From: Methylobacillus glycogenes JCM 2850
GTDB lineage: Bacteria > Pseudomonadota > Gammaproteobacteria > Burkholderiales > Methylophilaceae
Direction: 5' to 3'
DNA length: 64,000 nucleotides
Assembly: GCF_000617925.1 (NCBI RefSeq)
Contig: NZ_BAMT01000007.1
Coordinates: 62,001 to 126,000, forward strand
Part shown: piece by piece, positions 38,935-48,512 of the stretch
Position numbering within the stretch: position 1 is the first letter of the stretch
Layout: every line of letters begins with the position of its first letter
The notes under the pieces: generated by a model
What the model saw: the letters and a program-made list of their open reading frames with translations, nothing else
Database searches by the model: none
Told to the model about the DNA's origin: nothing
Program-made: the position numbers and the translations under genes

Positions 38935-39558
38935 CTAAAAGAGTTGAGTAAATGCGCGCGCGCGGACCTGAATATCGTCTGCCTGCCATAGCGCACCAAT
39001 AACGGCGATGGCGTCAGCGCCAGCCGTGATAATGCTAGCCGCATTATCCAGATTGATGCCGCCTATGGCGACGATGGGCAGGCCCAAATCTCTGGCCTGC
39101 CGGAACAACTGCGGCTCGGCACGCGGTGCATCGGGTTTGGTGGCAGAGGGAAAGCAGGCACCAAAGGCCACATAATCCGCGCCTAATCTGGCAGCCTGGG
39201 TGGCGAGCGCCAGATTGTTATAGCAGGAGGCACCTATGATTTTGTCAGCGCCCAACTGCTGGCGCGCAGCGCGGATGTCACCGTCATCTATGCCCAGGTG
39301 CACGCCAGCTGCATCAACAGCCAGTGCCAGTGCCACATCGTCATTGATGATCAGCGGCACTGCATAGCGGGTGCACAATGCCTGCAACTGCTGGGCCTGC
39401 TCCAGTGCCGCCGCGCCATGCACACGCTTGTTGCGGTATTGCAGAATGCGGGCACCACCACTGAGGGCGGCTTCAACATGCGCTAGCAGCTGCGCGGTAT
39501 CGGTGTCATCCGCAGTGATCGCGTAGAGGCCACCTAAGGCCGCTTTATTCTTCTGCAT
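38935..39558 (-). CDS. thiE: Thiamine-phosphate synthase
   Basis: ThiE joins the HMP pyrimidine diphosphate and the thiazole phosphate. ATG 39558 gives 207 residues and overlaps the thiD stop by 14 bases; the frame also opens upstream, but that adds only improbable residues. Visible motifs are LYAITADD, LQYRNKR for pyrophosphate binding, LIINDDVALALAVDAAGVHLG, and the C-terminal phosphate loop VAIGGINLDNA. The overlap with thiD marks a coupled thiD-thiE pair. Confidence 0.93.
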   Translation of the reverse strand: MQKNKAALGGLYAITADDTDTAQLLAHVEAALSGGARILQYRNKRVHGAAALEQAQQLQALCTRYAVPLIINDDVALALAVDAAGVHLGIDDGDIRAARQQLGADKIIGASCYNNLALATQAARLGADYVAFGACFPSATKPDAPRAEPQLFRQARDLGLPIVAIGGINLDNAASIITAGADAIAVIGALWQADDIQVRARAFTQLF

Positions 39559-40387
39559 CGACTTCTTCACGCGCCCAGAACAAGCGATCAGGTATAAATT
39601 GCCCCATGCCGGGCCTGAAGGCATGGCGCAGGGATTGCCAGGTATATTCCTGGGCTTCGGCGATGGCTTCTTCCATGCCTAAGCCGTGGGCCAGGCAAGC
39701 GGCTATCGCCGAGGCCAGCGTGCAACCAGAGCCATGGTAGCTGCCAGGCAAACGTTCGCAAGTATAGGAGCGCAGTAACTTTTGCGAACCGTAAAGGTTG
39801 TTGATGACCTGGGGTGAGCGCTCATGGGTGCCTGTGACCAAGACATATTCCGGGCCCAAAGCCAGCAGGCGATCAACGATTTCATCCATGGAGGCATTCT
39901 CCAGATCATCGCTGTCATCAATGGCGTAAGCTAGGCGGCGCGCTTCCAGACTGTTGGGGGTTATCAGTGTGGCCTGCGGGAACAGCAGGTCTATCATGGC
40001 CTCTTGCATGGCATCATTGGCCAGTTCATCGCCACGGCCTGATGACAGCACTGGGTCTATCAACAAGGGCACATCGGGGTAATCCGCCACAATTTCGGCA
40101 ATGACGGCAATATTCTCCACGCTGCCCAGCATGCCCAGCTTGAAGGCAGATATCTGCATGTCTTCGAGAATGGTGCGGGCCTGTTCATTGATCAGGTCTG
40201 GGTCCAGCGCCACGACATTTTCCACGCCTACGGTATCTTGCACGGTAATGGCAGTCACCACGGAAAGCGGGTGGCAGCCTATGCTGGCCAGCGCAAGCAA
40301 ATCGGCCTGCAAGCCTGCGCCACTACTGGGGTCAGTGGCGGCAAAAGTGAGTACTGTGGGGGGCATGAGGTTGATGGTGGTTTCCAT
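39545..40387 (-). CDS. thiD: Hydroxymethylpyrimidine (phosphate) kinase
   Basis: This ribokinase-fold enzyme phosphorylates HMP and HMP-P for thiamine synthesis. The 280 residues show GADPSSGAG-type text (AATDPSSGAGLQADL), the substrate-lid region VTAITVQDT, DPVLSSGRGDEL and the anion-hole motif LPGSYHGSGCTLASAIAA with its catalytic Asp position replaced by the GSYHGSGC arrangement common in this family. It is the first gene of the thiD-thiE-hemL run. No TPP riboswitch is evident upstream. Confidence 0.92.
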   Translation of the reverse strand: METTINLMPPTVLTFAATDPSSGAGLQADLLALASIGCHPLSVVTAITVQDTVGVENVVALDPDLINEQARTILEDMQISAFKLGMLGSVENIAVIAEIVADYPDVPLLIDPVLSSGRGDELANDAMQEAMIDLLFPQATLITPNSLEARRLAYAIDDSDDLENASMDEIVDRLLALGPEYVLVTGTHERSPQVINNLYGSQKLLRSYTCERLPGSYHGSGCTLASAIAACLAHGLGMEEAIAEAQEYTWQSLRHAFRPGMGQFIPDRLFWAREEVDAEE

Positions 40388-40727
40388 GATGGGTCCTGAG
40401 TGAGTTTGCGCAGTACTGGATTGCTGATTGAGGTGCTGAGTTCAACAGCGGCGCAATACAAGCGACTATTTTAGCCTAATCATCTCGCTAATAAAGCTAC
40501 AACCGTGATTGTCGCCTCTGCGGCTATGCGTATGCGCTGTTCAAGCTTGGTCAGGCTATGGCGCAGAAAATTCTTGGGTCTTGAGGTTTACCGCCTGGTT
40601 TAGGCGTATTTGCACTATCAATTGCTTCAGGCTGGCTTGTAAGATTGTCCTGCCCTTGGCTTTGCCCTATGCTGTCTTGATAGGTGCAAGGTTTGATGTC
40701 TTGTGATGGCTGGCATATAAGTCAGGC
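40388..40727. other. Gap between thiD and the Usp gene
   Basis: These 340 bases contain one open frame of 65 codons that has no coding character and a rubredoxin-like CRLCGYAY stretch that soon stops. The promoters for thiD (leftward) and uspA (rightward) must lie here, but I cannot pick convincing boxes. Confidence 0.5.
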
Positions 40728-40763
40728 ATGACGAAGAACACAAGTCAGAGATGACGAAGAACA
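40719..40763 (+). repeat. Tandem 22-bp repeats carrying two coupled micro-ORFs
   Basis: AAGTCAGgcATGACGAAGAACA occurs twice with a 23-base period and two mismatches. Each copy holds an ATG. The first (40728) reads MTKNTSQR and stops in an ATGA overlap with the second, which reads MTKNNRKEHVDY and stops inside the start of the Usp gene. This looks like a leader that could couple translation to uspA, or a recent local duplication. Confidence 0.5.
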
Positions 40764-40775
40764 ATAGAAAGGAAC

Positions 40776-41648
40776 ATGTTGACTACTGATTATTTGAGTC
40801 ATTATCCGCAGCAGCTGGTGCTGGCCACTGACCTGGGTGCACGCAGTGACCGGGCTCTGGATAGAGCCTTGCAACTGGCAGCGCAATGGAAAGCCAAACT
40901 GACCGTGGTGCATGCATTCGAGCGGCCACAGGCGGTGCTGGATGAGCCTAGCTGGCGTCAGCCACAAGACCCAGGCATGGCAGTGCAAGCCCAGCTTGAA
41001 GCTGAGTTGGGGGCGGAGATCACGGCTGCCGTGAGTGCCAGAGTGCAGCCGGGTAGACCCAGCGAGGTAGTGCTCAAGGTGAGCGAGGAGTTATCGGCAG
41101 GCTTGATTGTCACTGGCATCAAGCGTGATGGCGTGTTTGAACGTGCCCTGTTGGGTGACACCGTGACCGAGTTGGCGCGTCAGGCGCAAGTGCCAGTGCT
41201 GGTGGTAAAAAAGCGTGCACGCAAGCCTTACCAGCGCATTGTGGTGGCGACCGATCTTTCAGCCGTGTCACGCGTAGCATTGGCACGGGCGCTGGATTTA
41301 TTTGGGCCGGAGTCACTGGTGGTGTTTCATGCCGCCCATGCGCATTTTGCCAGCCGTATGGATGACCGAGTGGCTTATGAGTCCGAGTTGCGTATCGATG
41401 CACTGAAAAACTGCGAGGAGTTTATCGCCGAAGTGGCAGGCGAGCGGGCCGCAGGCATTGAAGTGGTGGTGGAATATGGCGAACCCGACCTGCTGCTGGA
41501 AAAGTATGTAGCCGATAAACAGGTGGACTTAGTGGTGGTAGCTACCCAAGGCCGCAGTGGCCTGCTGGGGGTGTTGCTCGGCAGCGTGGCCACGCGCATT
41601 CTTGATAGTGTGCCTAGTGATGTGCTGGTGGTGCGCGCGCAGGCTTGA
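40776..41648 (+). CDS. uspA: Tandem-domain universal stress protein
   Basis: This 290-residue protein has two UspA domains in tandem. Domain 1 begins LVLATDLGARSDRALDRAL; its nucleotide-loop region is GIKRDGVFERALLGDTV. Domain 2 begins RIVVATDLSAVSRVALARAL and ends with GRSGLLGVLLGSVATRIL, a good match to the ATP-binding GxxG(9x)G(S/T) motif. The first domain is degenerate at this motif, so ATP may bind only the second. The ATG at 40776 has AAAGGA six bases upstream. Tandem Usp proteins usually respond to oxidative or starvation stress. Confidence 0.9.
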   Translation: MLTTDYLSHYPQQLVLATDLGARSDRALDRALQLAAQWKAKLTVVHAFERPQAVLDEPSWRQPQDPGMAVQAQLEAELGAEITAAVSARVQPGRPSEVVLKVSEELSAGLIVTGIKRDGVFERALLGDTVTELARQAQVPVLVVKKRARKPYQRIVVATDLSAVSRVALARALDLFGPESLVVFHAAHAHFASRMDDRVAYESELRIDALKNCEEFIAEVAGERAAGIEVVVEYGEPDLLLEKYVADKQVDLVVVATQGRSGLLGVLLGSVATRILDSVPSDVLVVRAQA

Positions 41649-41797
41649 GTTGCTTGAGAGGTAAGTAGCCGCAGGCATGGCCTACAGCAGACTTAATGAA
41701 TTCTGACAGGCTTTTCAGCCAGCAGCGGATCATAGTGTTGATGAGTGTGGCCTAGGATGAGTACTCGTTGATCAATTGATAGACAAGGAGAAGCATC

Positions 41798-42037
41798 ATG
41801 GGTCTTTCACACGGAATTTTGCCAGGTATGCCTGTAGTCTGTTCCAACGGTGGCCGTTTTGCGACGGTTGACCATATGGAAGGTAGCGACCAGATCAAGC
41901 TGCAAAAAGATGATAAGGGTCAGCACCATTACATCCCAGTTAGCTGGGTGACCGATACCGATAACGCTGAGGTCAAGGTCGACAGGCCAGGTGACCAGGC
42001 GATGCAGGATTGGTCGGATACACCGCTGAAACACTAG
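41798..42037 (+). CDS. DUF2171 family protein
   Basis: This 79-residue soluble protein of the PRC-barrel-like DUF2171 type has GMPVVCSNGGRFATVDHMEG and IKLQKDD followed by HHYIPVSWV. The family often occurs near stress genes, and here it follows a Usp gene by 150 bases. The start has an AAGGAG site. No molecular function is established that I know of. Confidence 0.85.
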   Translation: MGLSHGILPGMPVVCSNGGRFATVDHMEGSDQIKLQKDDKGQHHYIPVSWVTDTDNAEVKVDRPGDQAMQDWSDTPLKH

Positions 42038-42130
42038 TTTCAGTGTTTTAGTTTCAGTGCTTAAGACTAGTTGTTTAAGCTTTCAGGCTCACGCATCTAG
42101 GCTTCCAAGCTCACGCATTGAGTCTTGCAA

Positions 42131-42172
42131 CAAACAGCCCCTGTCGGCCTTAATGCTGACAGGGGCTGTTTG
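42131..42172 (+). terminator. Long bidirectional terminator hairpin
   Basis: A 15-bp perfect stem (CAAACAGCCCCTGTC with its complement) extends through one G-T pair into a small loop. It lies between the convergent DUF2171 and FadL-type genes and serves both directions; the T-runs are short. Confidence 0.8.
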
Positions 42173-42193
42173 TTTCGTATTGCTGCTTAGCGA

Positions 42194-43538
42194 TTAAAGC
42201 GCCCTCACCCACTGCACACTGATGATATCGACCTTGGGTGAAAACTCTCCCTGCAATTGGTGATTCACCTGGCCTTCGGTGCTGTGGTTGATTTTGGCAT
42301 CTTTCATGCGCAGATAGGCATAGCCAAAGTCTATGGTGTTATAGGCATCCAGTTTCCAACTGGCACCAGCGGCAAACCAGACCCGGTCTGCATCCGGAAT
42401 CCGCGGGGTGCGGTGCTGCGCGTCAGGTACTGCTGATTGATCCAGCTACGCCCAGACGCAAGGTCACATCATCGTTATAACGGTAATTGCCGCCCAGAGA
42501 GTAACGATAGCTGTCGTTCCAGCTGGTGGTGGTGACATTGTCGGCCTGGCCGACATTATCAAACTTCACGCGCAATTCCTTAAAGCGGCTCCAGTTGGTC
42601 CAGGTGATATCGGCCAGCAGTTCCAGCTTGTCGGTCACGCGTTGTGCCAGGCTTAAGGAGACGGTTTCTGGCAAAGATAGCCCAGCGGTGATATCGCCAT
42701 CTGTGAGGCGGCCAGCAAGCTGCGGCAGTTGGTTGATTTGTGGAGAACGGCGGAAATCTGCCTCACCCTTGAGCTCGTGCTTGATATGCGAGCGGTAGGC
42801 GGCCCCCAGCGTTGTGCCTTCTGTCGGTTTGTACACCAGGCCTAGATTAAAGCCCCAGCTTAAGTCATCGCCTTCGAGTTTTACATAGCTGTCAGCAGCG
42901 GCATTGCCTATCTGGCCCAGGCCAGCACCCGGGCACGCCCCTGCCAGCGGTGAGCGCATGCACAGTGCGCTGGAATCTATGGCATTGGTCAGTCTGGCCT
43001 TGACGTATTGCAGATTGATACCGCCGCCCAGCGCCAGGGTTTCCGTGGCTTGCCAGGAGATTGCAGGGTTGATGTTGAGGGTCATCAGTTCCGAATCCAG
43101 CGCATGGTAGCGCCCTACCCAACCCTTGTTATATTCCGAGCTGAGGCCGTAGGGCACGGTGACGCCCAGGCCAAATTTAAGCTTGTTGCCCAAGTCATCG
43201 GCATAGTAAAAATTAGGCACCATGGCCAGCACTCCGGCATCGCCACCGCCATTACCTGGGATGGCAGTGCCTTGCTGGTTGGCTCTGGCATCGTCGAGTT
43301 TTGCGCTAGGTTTTACCAGGCTCAGCCCCAGCACCATTTGGCGCCCTGCAGGTAACAGAGAGAGATTGGCCGGGTTGAAAAACTGCGTGCTGGCATCATC
43401 GCCGCGTGCGGCCATGCCAGCATAGGCATTACCAAAGCCAGAGGCGCTTTGTTCTATCAGGGCAAAACCAGCAGCATAAGCTGAGTTGAGATTACCCACT
43501 CCCAGGAGCAATCCGATGAATACAGCGCGTTTAATCAC
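42194..43538 (-). CDS. FadL/OmpP1-type outer-membrane hydrophobic-compound porin (frameshifted)
   Basis: This 14-strand barrel of the FadL/TodX family moves fatty acids or other hydrophobic compounds. The signal peptide is followed by the family N-terminal hatch GFALIEQSASGFGNAYAG, then AARGDDASTQFFNPANLSLL. The frame stops at 42423. Two added bases near 42435 give VAWDQSAVPDAQHRTPRIPD and restore the C terminus down to the TAA at 42194, ending in VDIISVQWVRAL. That makes 448 residues, normal for FadL. It is divergent from rpfF with 154 bases between, so a shared regulatory region is likely and transport of the DSF fatty acid is an attractive role. Confidence 0.85.
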
Positions 43539-43692
43539 TTTAATCTCCGTTCCGACATAGGTTAGCTTGCGAGATGATAGCTGTTAATGTGCCAGTCGTT
43601 ACCAATTGTGAATCAATAACATATAAAAATGACGCGGCATGGCGTGTTTGAGCGTATTACCGACTAATTTTTGCGTTAATTGGGGGCTTGTC

Positions 43693-44598
43693 ATGAATGC
43701 TGTTGTTGATTTTGATCCGTTGAGTAGTGTGCAGTTTGAGCAACTGCGTACGCATTATGAAGCAGAGTTTGGTGTGACCTGGTCTTTTATGCAGCCCAGT
43801 CCACGGCCTTGCTTTAACCGCACTTGCCTGAGCGAATTGCTCATGCATCACACCCAGCTGGAGGCGGCGCATGCCAGCCCCGTGCATAAACCTCTCAATC
43901 CAACCAACTATCTGGTGCTGGCGTCTGATATTGAGGGTGTGTTCAACCTGGGTGGTGACCTGGCAGCGTTCAAGCATGCCATTGAACAACAAGATAGAAA
44001 GAAGCTGCTGGCCTATGCCCACCTCTGCGTAGATAACCTGTGGACTTTCTACAATATGCAGGCACCGATTACGACTATCGCCTTGGTGCAAGGTCAGGCC
44101 ATGGGTGGCGGTTTTGAAGCGGCATTGTCAGCGCATGTGCTGGTGGCAGAAAAAGGCGCGGTCATGGGCCTGCCTGAAGTGCTGTTCAACCTGTTCCCCG
44201 GTATGGGGGCCTTGAGCTTCCTTTCTCGCCGCATAGGCATGCGTGCCGCCGAGCAGATGGTACGCTCTGGCAAGGTTTACACCGCGGAAGAACTTTACGA
44301 TATGGGCGTGGTGGATGTGCTGGCTGAAACTGGCGCAGGCGAGAAAGCCGTGCAGGACTGGGTGCGCAAGACGCATAAATCGCTGAACTCATTCCAGGCT
44401 ATACAGAAAGCCAAGCAACGTACTAATCAGCTGACGCGTGAAGAGTTGATTGATATCACCGAAATCTGGGTAGATGCCGCCATGCGCCTGACTGAGCGCA
44501 ACCTTAAGGTGATGGAGCGCCTGGTAAGGGCGCAAAACACCAAGGTGGGTGATGCGCCCGCAGAACAGGCTGTGCCACTGGTGCGTGCGGTAGGGTGA
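43693..44598 (+). CDS. rpfF: DSF synthase RpfF (crotonase fold)
   Basis: RpfF makes the diffusible signal factor, a cis-2-unsaturated fatty acid, from acyl-ACP. The ATG at 43693 gives 301 residues. Both catalytic glutamates of the Xanthomonas enzyme are present: Glu142 in GGGFEAALSA and Glu162 in MGLPEVLFNLFPGMGA, a segment that is nearly diagnostic of RpfF among crotonases. The frame opens earlier (43639) but without support. It converges on rpfC, with rpfG behind, which is the order seen in Xanthomonas rpf clusters. Confidence 0.92.
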   Translation: MNAVVDFDPLSSVQFEQLRTHYEAEFGVTWSFMQPSPRPCFNRTCLSELLMHHTQLEAAHASPVHKPLNPTNYLVLASDIEGVFNLGGDLAAFKHAIEQQDRKKLLAYAHLCVDNLWTFYNMQAPITTIALVQGQAMGGGFEAALSAHVLVAEKGAVMGLPEVLFNLFPGMGALSFLSRRIGMRAAEQMVRSGKVYTAEELYDMGVVDVLAETGAGEKAVQDWVRKTHKSLNSFQAIQKAKQRTNQLTREELIDITEIWVDAAMRLTERNLKVMERLVRAQNTKVGDAPAEQAVPLVRAVG

Positions 44599-44662
44599 GG
44601 TACTGGCCTATTGCCGGGGCATCTTATCGCCATAGAGCTGCCGATAAGGTCTGTCGGAATAG

Positions 44663-44689
44663 AAGCCAGCCTGAATAGGCTGGCTTTTT
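44663..44689 (+). terminator. Intrinsic terminator of rpfF
   Basis: A 10-bp stem (AAGCCAGCCT / AGGCTGGCTT, loop GAAT) with a T5 tail lies directly before the end of the convergent rpfC gene. Confidence 0.88.
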
Positions 44690-44690
44690 G

Positions 44691-46829
44691 TTAGCTGGAA
44701 GCTGCCTGACGGCTGCTCAGATATTGATTGATGGCCTGTTGCGTGGCCTCAAAATCCTTCTCCAGTTGATCCTGCATCATGGTGCCGCGGAAACGTAGCT
44801 CGGCAGCACTGGCATTATCCAGCAACTCGGCCTGCCTGCTCACCGCCATTGCGCCTATGCTCAAGCTATTGCCCTTGAGTGCATGGCAGAACTCATGAAT
44901 CTCGCCAAAGCGTTTGCCTGCCAGGTTCTGGCGTATCAGCTTGATCAAGGCACCACAGTCGGCCACATATTTGCTCAGCAGTCGTGGCACAAACATGGTG
45001 TCCTGACCGCCGAGTAGTTCTAGCTCAGACAAGGTTGCCGTAGAGAGTACTTCTTGCGCGGTCTCTACCGTTTCTGGAGGTGCCTGCTTGCCCACATACA
45101 GATGCGCCACCTGGCCAGACACTGGCTGACCACCCTTGAGGCTGGCTATGGTGTCAAACAGCAGCTTGGTTTCTATAGGCTTGGTGAGGAAAGCATCAAA
45201 GCCCGCGACTTCGGCGGCTAGCTGGGTTTCCACCGTGGCATCGGCGGTAAACAGAATGAACTTGGTTTCTCTGTCATCCGGTCGCAGGAAGCGATACAGC
45301 TTGAGAGCATCTATCCCGGTCATGCCCGCCATATTGAGGTCGGAAATCACCAGATCGAATTGCTCAGCTTCGAGTTTATCCAGCAGTTCATCGGCATTAT
45401 GCGCAATCGCCACCTTATGCCCAGGCAGTTGCAACAGTTTGACCAGGATGGTGAGGTTGGTGGCATTGTCTTCGCAGACCAGAATGCGCAGTGATTGCGT
45501 CTGCGCCGGGGTGCTGACAGGCTTGGTCACAACAGGCTCAATCACAGGAGTGGCCGCAGTCTCCAGTGATAGGTCAAACCAGAAGCGGCTGCCTACATCT
45601 GGGGTGCTGCTCAGGCTAAGCTCGCCACCCAGGGCTTCCACCAGACGTTTGGCCAGGGTAAGCCCCAGGCCACTGCCGCCGTATTTGCGCGTGGTGGAGA
45701 TATCGGCCTGGGTAAAGCTCTCAAAAATATGCTCACGCTGCTCTGGCGCTATGCCTACCCCGGTATCAACCACCTCAAAGCGATAAATACCCTGCTGCCC
45801 TGTGGTTTGCAGCGCATGCACGCTGACGGTTACTGAGCCGCGCTCGGTAAACTTGACCGCATTGCCCACCAGGTTGGCAAGAATCTGTTGCAGGATATAA
45901 GGATCGCTTTTGACTCGCCCGGCCTCTACCTGCACATTGCCTTCCAGCGCAATGCGCTTGTTGAGGGCCTGACCCTTGAACACTTCTACGGTCTGGTCTA
46001 TCAAGGCTTGCAGGGAAAGCTCGGTCTGCTCTACCTGCATTTTCTCCTGCTCTATCTTGGAGAAATCCAGCACATTGTTGAGCTGTGACAGCAAGGCCTT
46101 GGACGAGCTTTCCAGGGTGCGCAGCAGTTCATCCTGCTCGGTGTTGAGCGGCGTGTTGCGCAGCAGGGTGCTGATGCCGATGATGCCATTGAGCGGGGTG
46201 CGGATTTCATGACTCATGTTGGCGACAAAACGCGTCTTGGCGTGATTGGCCACCTCGGCTTTTTGCCTGGCTTCTTCAATGCGCGTGATCAGCGTGGCCA
46301 CATACAGCGGCAAGGCCAGCAGCATCAACAACAGGCTGTAGCTGATGGTCTGGTGTTGCAGCCAGAAGGGATTGACGTTGATGGTGTAGAGAAAGCCCAG
46401 CAGGCTCAATATCTGCGAATGAATCAGATACTTTTTGCCAAAACGGAAACCATTGCCAAAGGTCACCCAGAGAAACACGCCCACCAACATCACGCCCAGT
46501 TCACCCGTCATAATCATGAACAAGGTGGTGCTGCCTATATCCAACCAGGCACCTGCCAGCCTGCGTGGGCTGTCATGGCGCTTCATAAACAGAATCAAGC
46601 CCAGCAGCACAAAGGACAGCGCCTGGAATGACAGAGCAATCGGCAAGGCCAGCGCATCACTGGGGCTGGTGGCGAGGCCGCTGAAATGACGGAACAGCAG
46701 GAAGCTGATCAGCGCAAAGCCAATGCCTATGCGGATCAGGGCCTGTTCCAGTTCAAGGGGGTTGCAAGCCTGGCGCAAACGCTGCCAGTGTTGTGCTCCC
46801 CGGTGTAGAGACTGCATCAATGAGTTCAT
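44691..46829 (-). CDS. rpfC: RpfC-type hybrid histidine kinase (DSF sensor)
   Basis: This is about 712 residues from ATG 46829 (46817 is possible; the frame opens at 46889). The N terminus has five or six membrane segments between about 30 and 180, as in the DSF input module. Then come the dimerisation helix with His207 ([10 protein letters not shown]), the ATPase domain ([30 protein letters not shown]), a receiver domain with acceptor Asp in [11 protein letters not shown], and a C-terminal HPt domain with HALKGNS. The order TM-HK-REC-HPt and its location beside rpfF and rpfG support RpfC. In Xanthomonas, RpfC also binds RpfF to restrain signal synthesis. Confidence 0.9.
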   Translation of the reverse strand: MNSLMQSLHRGAQHWQRLRQACNPLELEQALIRIGIGFALISFLLFRHFSGLATSPSDALALPIALSFQALSFVLLGLILFMKRHDSPRRLAGAWLDIGSTTLFMIMTGELGVMLVGVFLWVTFGNGFRFGKKYLIHSQILSLLGFLYTINVNPFWLQHQTISYSLLLMLLALPLYVATLITRIEEARQKAEVANHAKTRFVANMSHEIRTPLNGIIGISTLLRNTPLNTEQDELLRTLESSSKALLSQLNNVLDFSKIEQEKMQVEQTELSLQALIDQTVEVFKGQALNKRIALEGNVQVEAGRVKSDPYILQQILANLVGNAVKFTERGSVTVSVHALQTTGQQGIYRFEVVDTGVGIAPEQREHIFESFTQADISTTRKYGGSGLGLTLAKRLVEALGGELSLSSTPDVGSRFWFDLSLETAATPVIEPVVTKPVSTPAQTQSLRILVCEDNATNLTILVKLLQLPGHKVAIAHNADELLDKLEAEQFDLVISDLNMAGMTGIDALKLYRFLRPDDRETKFILFTADATVETQLAAEVAGFDAFLTKPIETKLLFDTIASLKGGQPVSGQVAHLYVGKQAPPETVETAQEVLSTATLSELELLGGQDTMFVPRLLSKYVADCGALIKLIRQNLAGKRFGEIHEFCHALKGNSLSIGAMAVSRQAELLDNASAAELRFRGTMMQDQLEKDFEATQQAINQYLSSRQAASS

Positions 46830-46966
46830 GCTTGAGCAAGGCTTCAAAGGCGGTTGTTGGACGCTGCAACCGGGGGCAGCACACTGCAATCACAGCAGTT
46901 TTGCTATAGGTTGCACTGAGAGGGCTTTATATACAAGCCCTCATAATGAAAAAAATGCTACTTGTT

Positions 46967-48028
46967 TCAGGACGGGTGGCGGGCGTGAATTTCTTCAAAC
47001 AGCGGACGTACGCCATCTATCAGCTTGATCAACTCTGGGTCGAAATGCTTGCCACTTTCCGCATGCAGATATTCCATGGCCTTTTCCAGGCTCCAGGCTG
47101 CCTTATACGGTCGAGTGCTGGTTAGCGCGTCAAATACATCGGCGACGGCAACAATCCGCGCCGACAAGGGAATTTCATGGCCGGAAATGCCATAAGGGTA
47201 ACCAGAACCATCAAACTTCTCATGGTGCGCCAGCGCAATCTCGCTGCCCTTCTGCAAAAACACCGAAGGACTGCCCTGCAAAATTTCGTAGCCTATCAGC
47301 GGGTGACGCTGCATCACCTTCTTTTCATCCCCGGTGAATGGCCCGCTTTTCAGCAGCACGCTATCGGGAATACCAATCTTGCCTATGTCATGCAGCGGTG
47401 AGGCCAGCTCTATCAGTTCGGCTTCTTGTTCCGGGAAGCCCAGCGCCTCGGCAAGCACGCGGCTATAGAGCGACATACGCAGCAAATGCTGGGCGGTATC
47501 GTAATCGCGATATTCCCCGGCGCGCGCCAGGTGCATCAGGGTTTCTTTCTCGCGCAGCAGTATGCTTTCCGTGGCTTCGCGCACCATGCCTTCCAGCAGG
47601 CGGCTTTTATCTTCCAGGCTCAGGCGCTGTTGACGCAGCGTAATCAGGTTTTTGCAGCGGGCCATGCATTCATGCATATCCACTGGCTTGGTGAGGAAAT
47701 CGGTAACCCCTGCATCCAGCGCTGCGTAGCGTATCTCCACATCCTGCTTGATGGTGATCATGATGGTGGGCACGGATTGGTAAAGCGGCAGACGGGTAAT
47801 CTCATTGATGAAGCTGAGGCCATTCATGCCTGGCATTTCATAATCCACCAATAACAGATCGGCAGTATTTTCCTGCGCCCAAGCCAGGGCTTCGACTGGG
47901 GATGAAAACTCTATGGTCTTAATGCCAGGGCCCAAATTACGGACGATTTTGGAAAGAATGGAACGGCTCACAGCTTGGTCATCAAGTATCAACACCTTGG
48001 CGGTATCGACGAGATTGAGGTTCTTCAT
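46967..48028 (-). CDS. rpfG: RpfG-type response regulator with HD-GYP phosphodiesterase
   Basis: This is 353 residues from ATG 48028. The receiver domain carries phosphoacceptor Asp62 (LLLVDYEMPGMNG) and the switch Lys (FLTKPVD). The HD-GYP domain has HDIGK (about 213-217) and HHEKFDGSGYP (about 268-278), the full metal and GYP motif expected of an active cyclic-di-GMP phosphodiesterase. It lies 137 bases upstream of rpfC on the same strand, so the two are likely co-transcribed. DSF sensed by RpfC should thus lower cyclic-di-GMP. Confidence 0.92.
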   Translation of the reverse strand: MKNLNLVDTAKVLILDDQAVSRSILSKIVRNLGPGIKTIEFSSPVEALAWAQENTADLLLVDYEMPGMNGLSFINEITRLPLYQSVPTIMITIKQDVEIRYAALDAGVTDFLTKPVDMHECMARCKNLITLRQQRLSLEDKSRLLEGMVREATESILLREKETLMHLARAGEYRDYDTAQHLLRMSLYSRVLAEALGFPEQEAELIELASPLHDIGKIGIPDSVLLKSGPFTGDEKKVMQRHPLIGYEILQGSPSVFLQKGSEIALAHHEKFDGSGYPYGISGHEIPLSARIVAVADVFDALTSTRPYKAAWSLEKAMEYLHAESGKHFDPELIKLIDGVRPLFEEIHARHPS

Positions 48029-48064
48029 GATTGCCTTAAAAGTTCTTGGTCCAGGGGGGAACAC

Positions 48065-48512
48065 AAATTACTTTGCCTTGAGGTCAGTGCCGCCCTGTGG
48101 GTCTGCCACTGCCTGGCGTCATGGTGGCTTGATAGATGCACCGCTGGATATATCAGCGGCATGCATAGCGTCCATGAGGAGATGCCCAGGTTCAGTTACA
48201 TGACATCATAAACTAGTCACGAAAATTTAATAAGGAATCCGTGCGATTTTATACAGCTCAGTGCCGCCAAAACCTTGGGGCATCTGGCTTGTGCAATAGG
48301 GATAAGTCCGTACTAATCATGGCTTGCAGCGAGATGCTGCTGGACGTAAAAAAGAGTAAAACTGCTGGTGAATGGTGCTGGCGCCTCACACTTGGTTATC
48401 GAAAAGTGAGAAAAAGCACTGGCGTGGATGCGAGCAGCCGCTAGCGCCACCCGCCTTGCTGAGAGCACTAGCGCATGCCGTGATGCACTGTGCTTGATTG
48501 TGGAAAATACGG
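48065..48512. other. Gap between rpfG and the MFS gene
   Basis: About 450 bases with no convincing gene. One plus-strand frame of 67 codons (48241-48444) lacks coding character. The rpfG promoter should be at its left end. I see no repeat or RNA gene. Confidence 0.5.

Noticed and set aside
40509..40706. 65-codon frame and a rubredoxin-like CRLCGYAY stretch after thiD
   Set aside because: Rubredoxin sometimes lies beside thiD, but the second Cys pair and the rest of the fold are absent in every frame, and the 65-codon frame has no coding character.
40388..40775. TPP riboswitch before thiD
   Set aside because: I found no TPP aptamer core (CTGAGA with its partner) on the minus strand upstream of thiD.
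48241..48444. 67-codon plus frame in the rpfG-MFS gap
   Set aside because: No ribosome site, unusual composition and no family resemblance.
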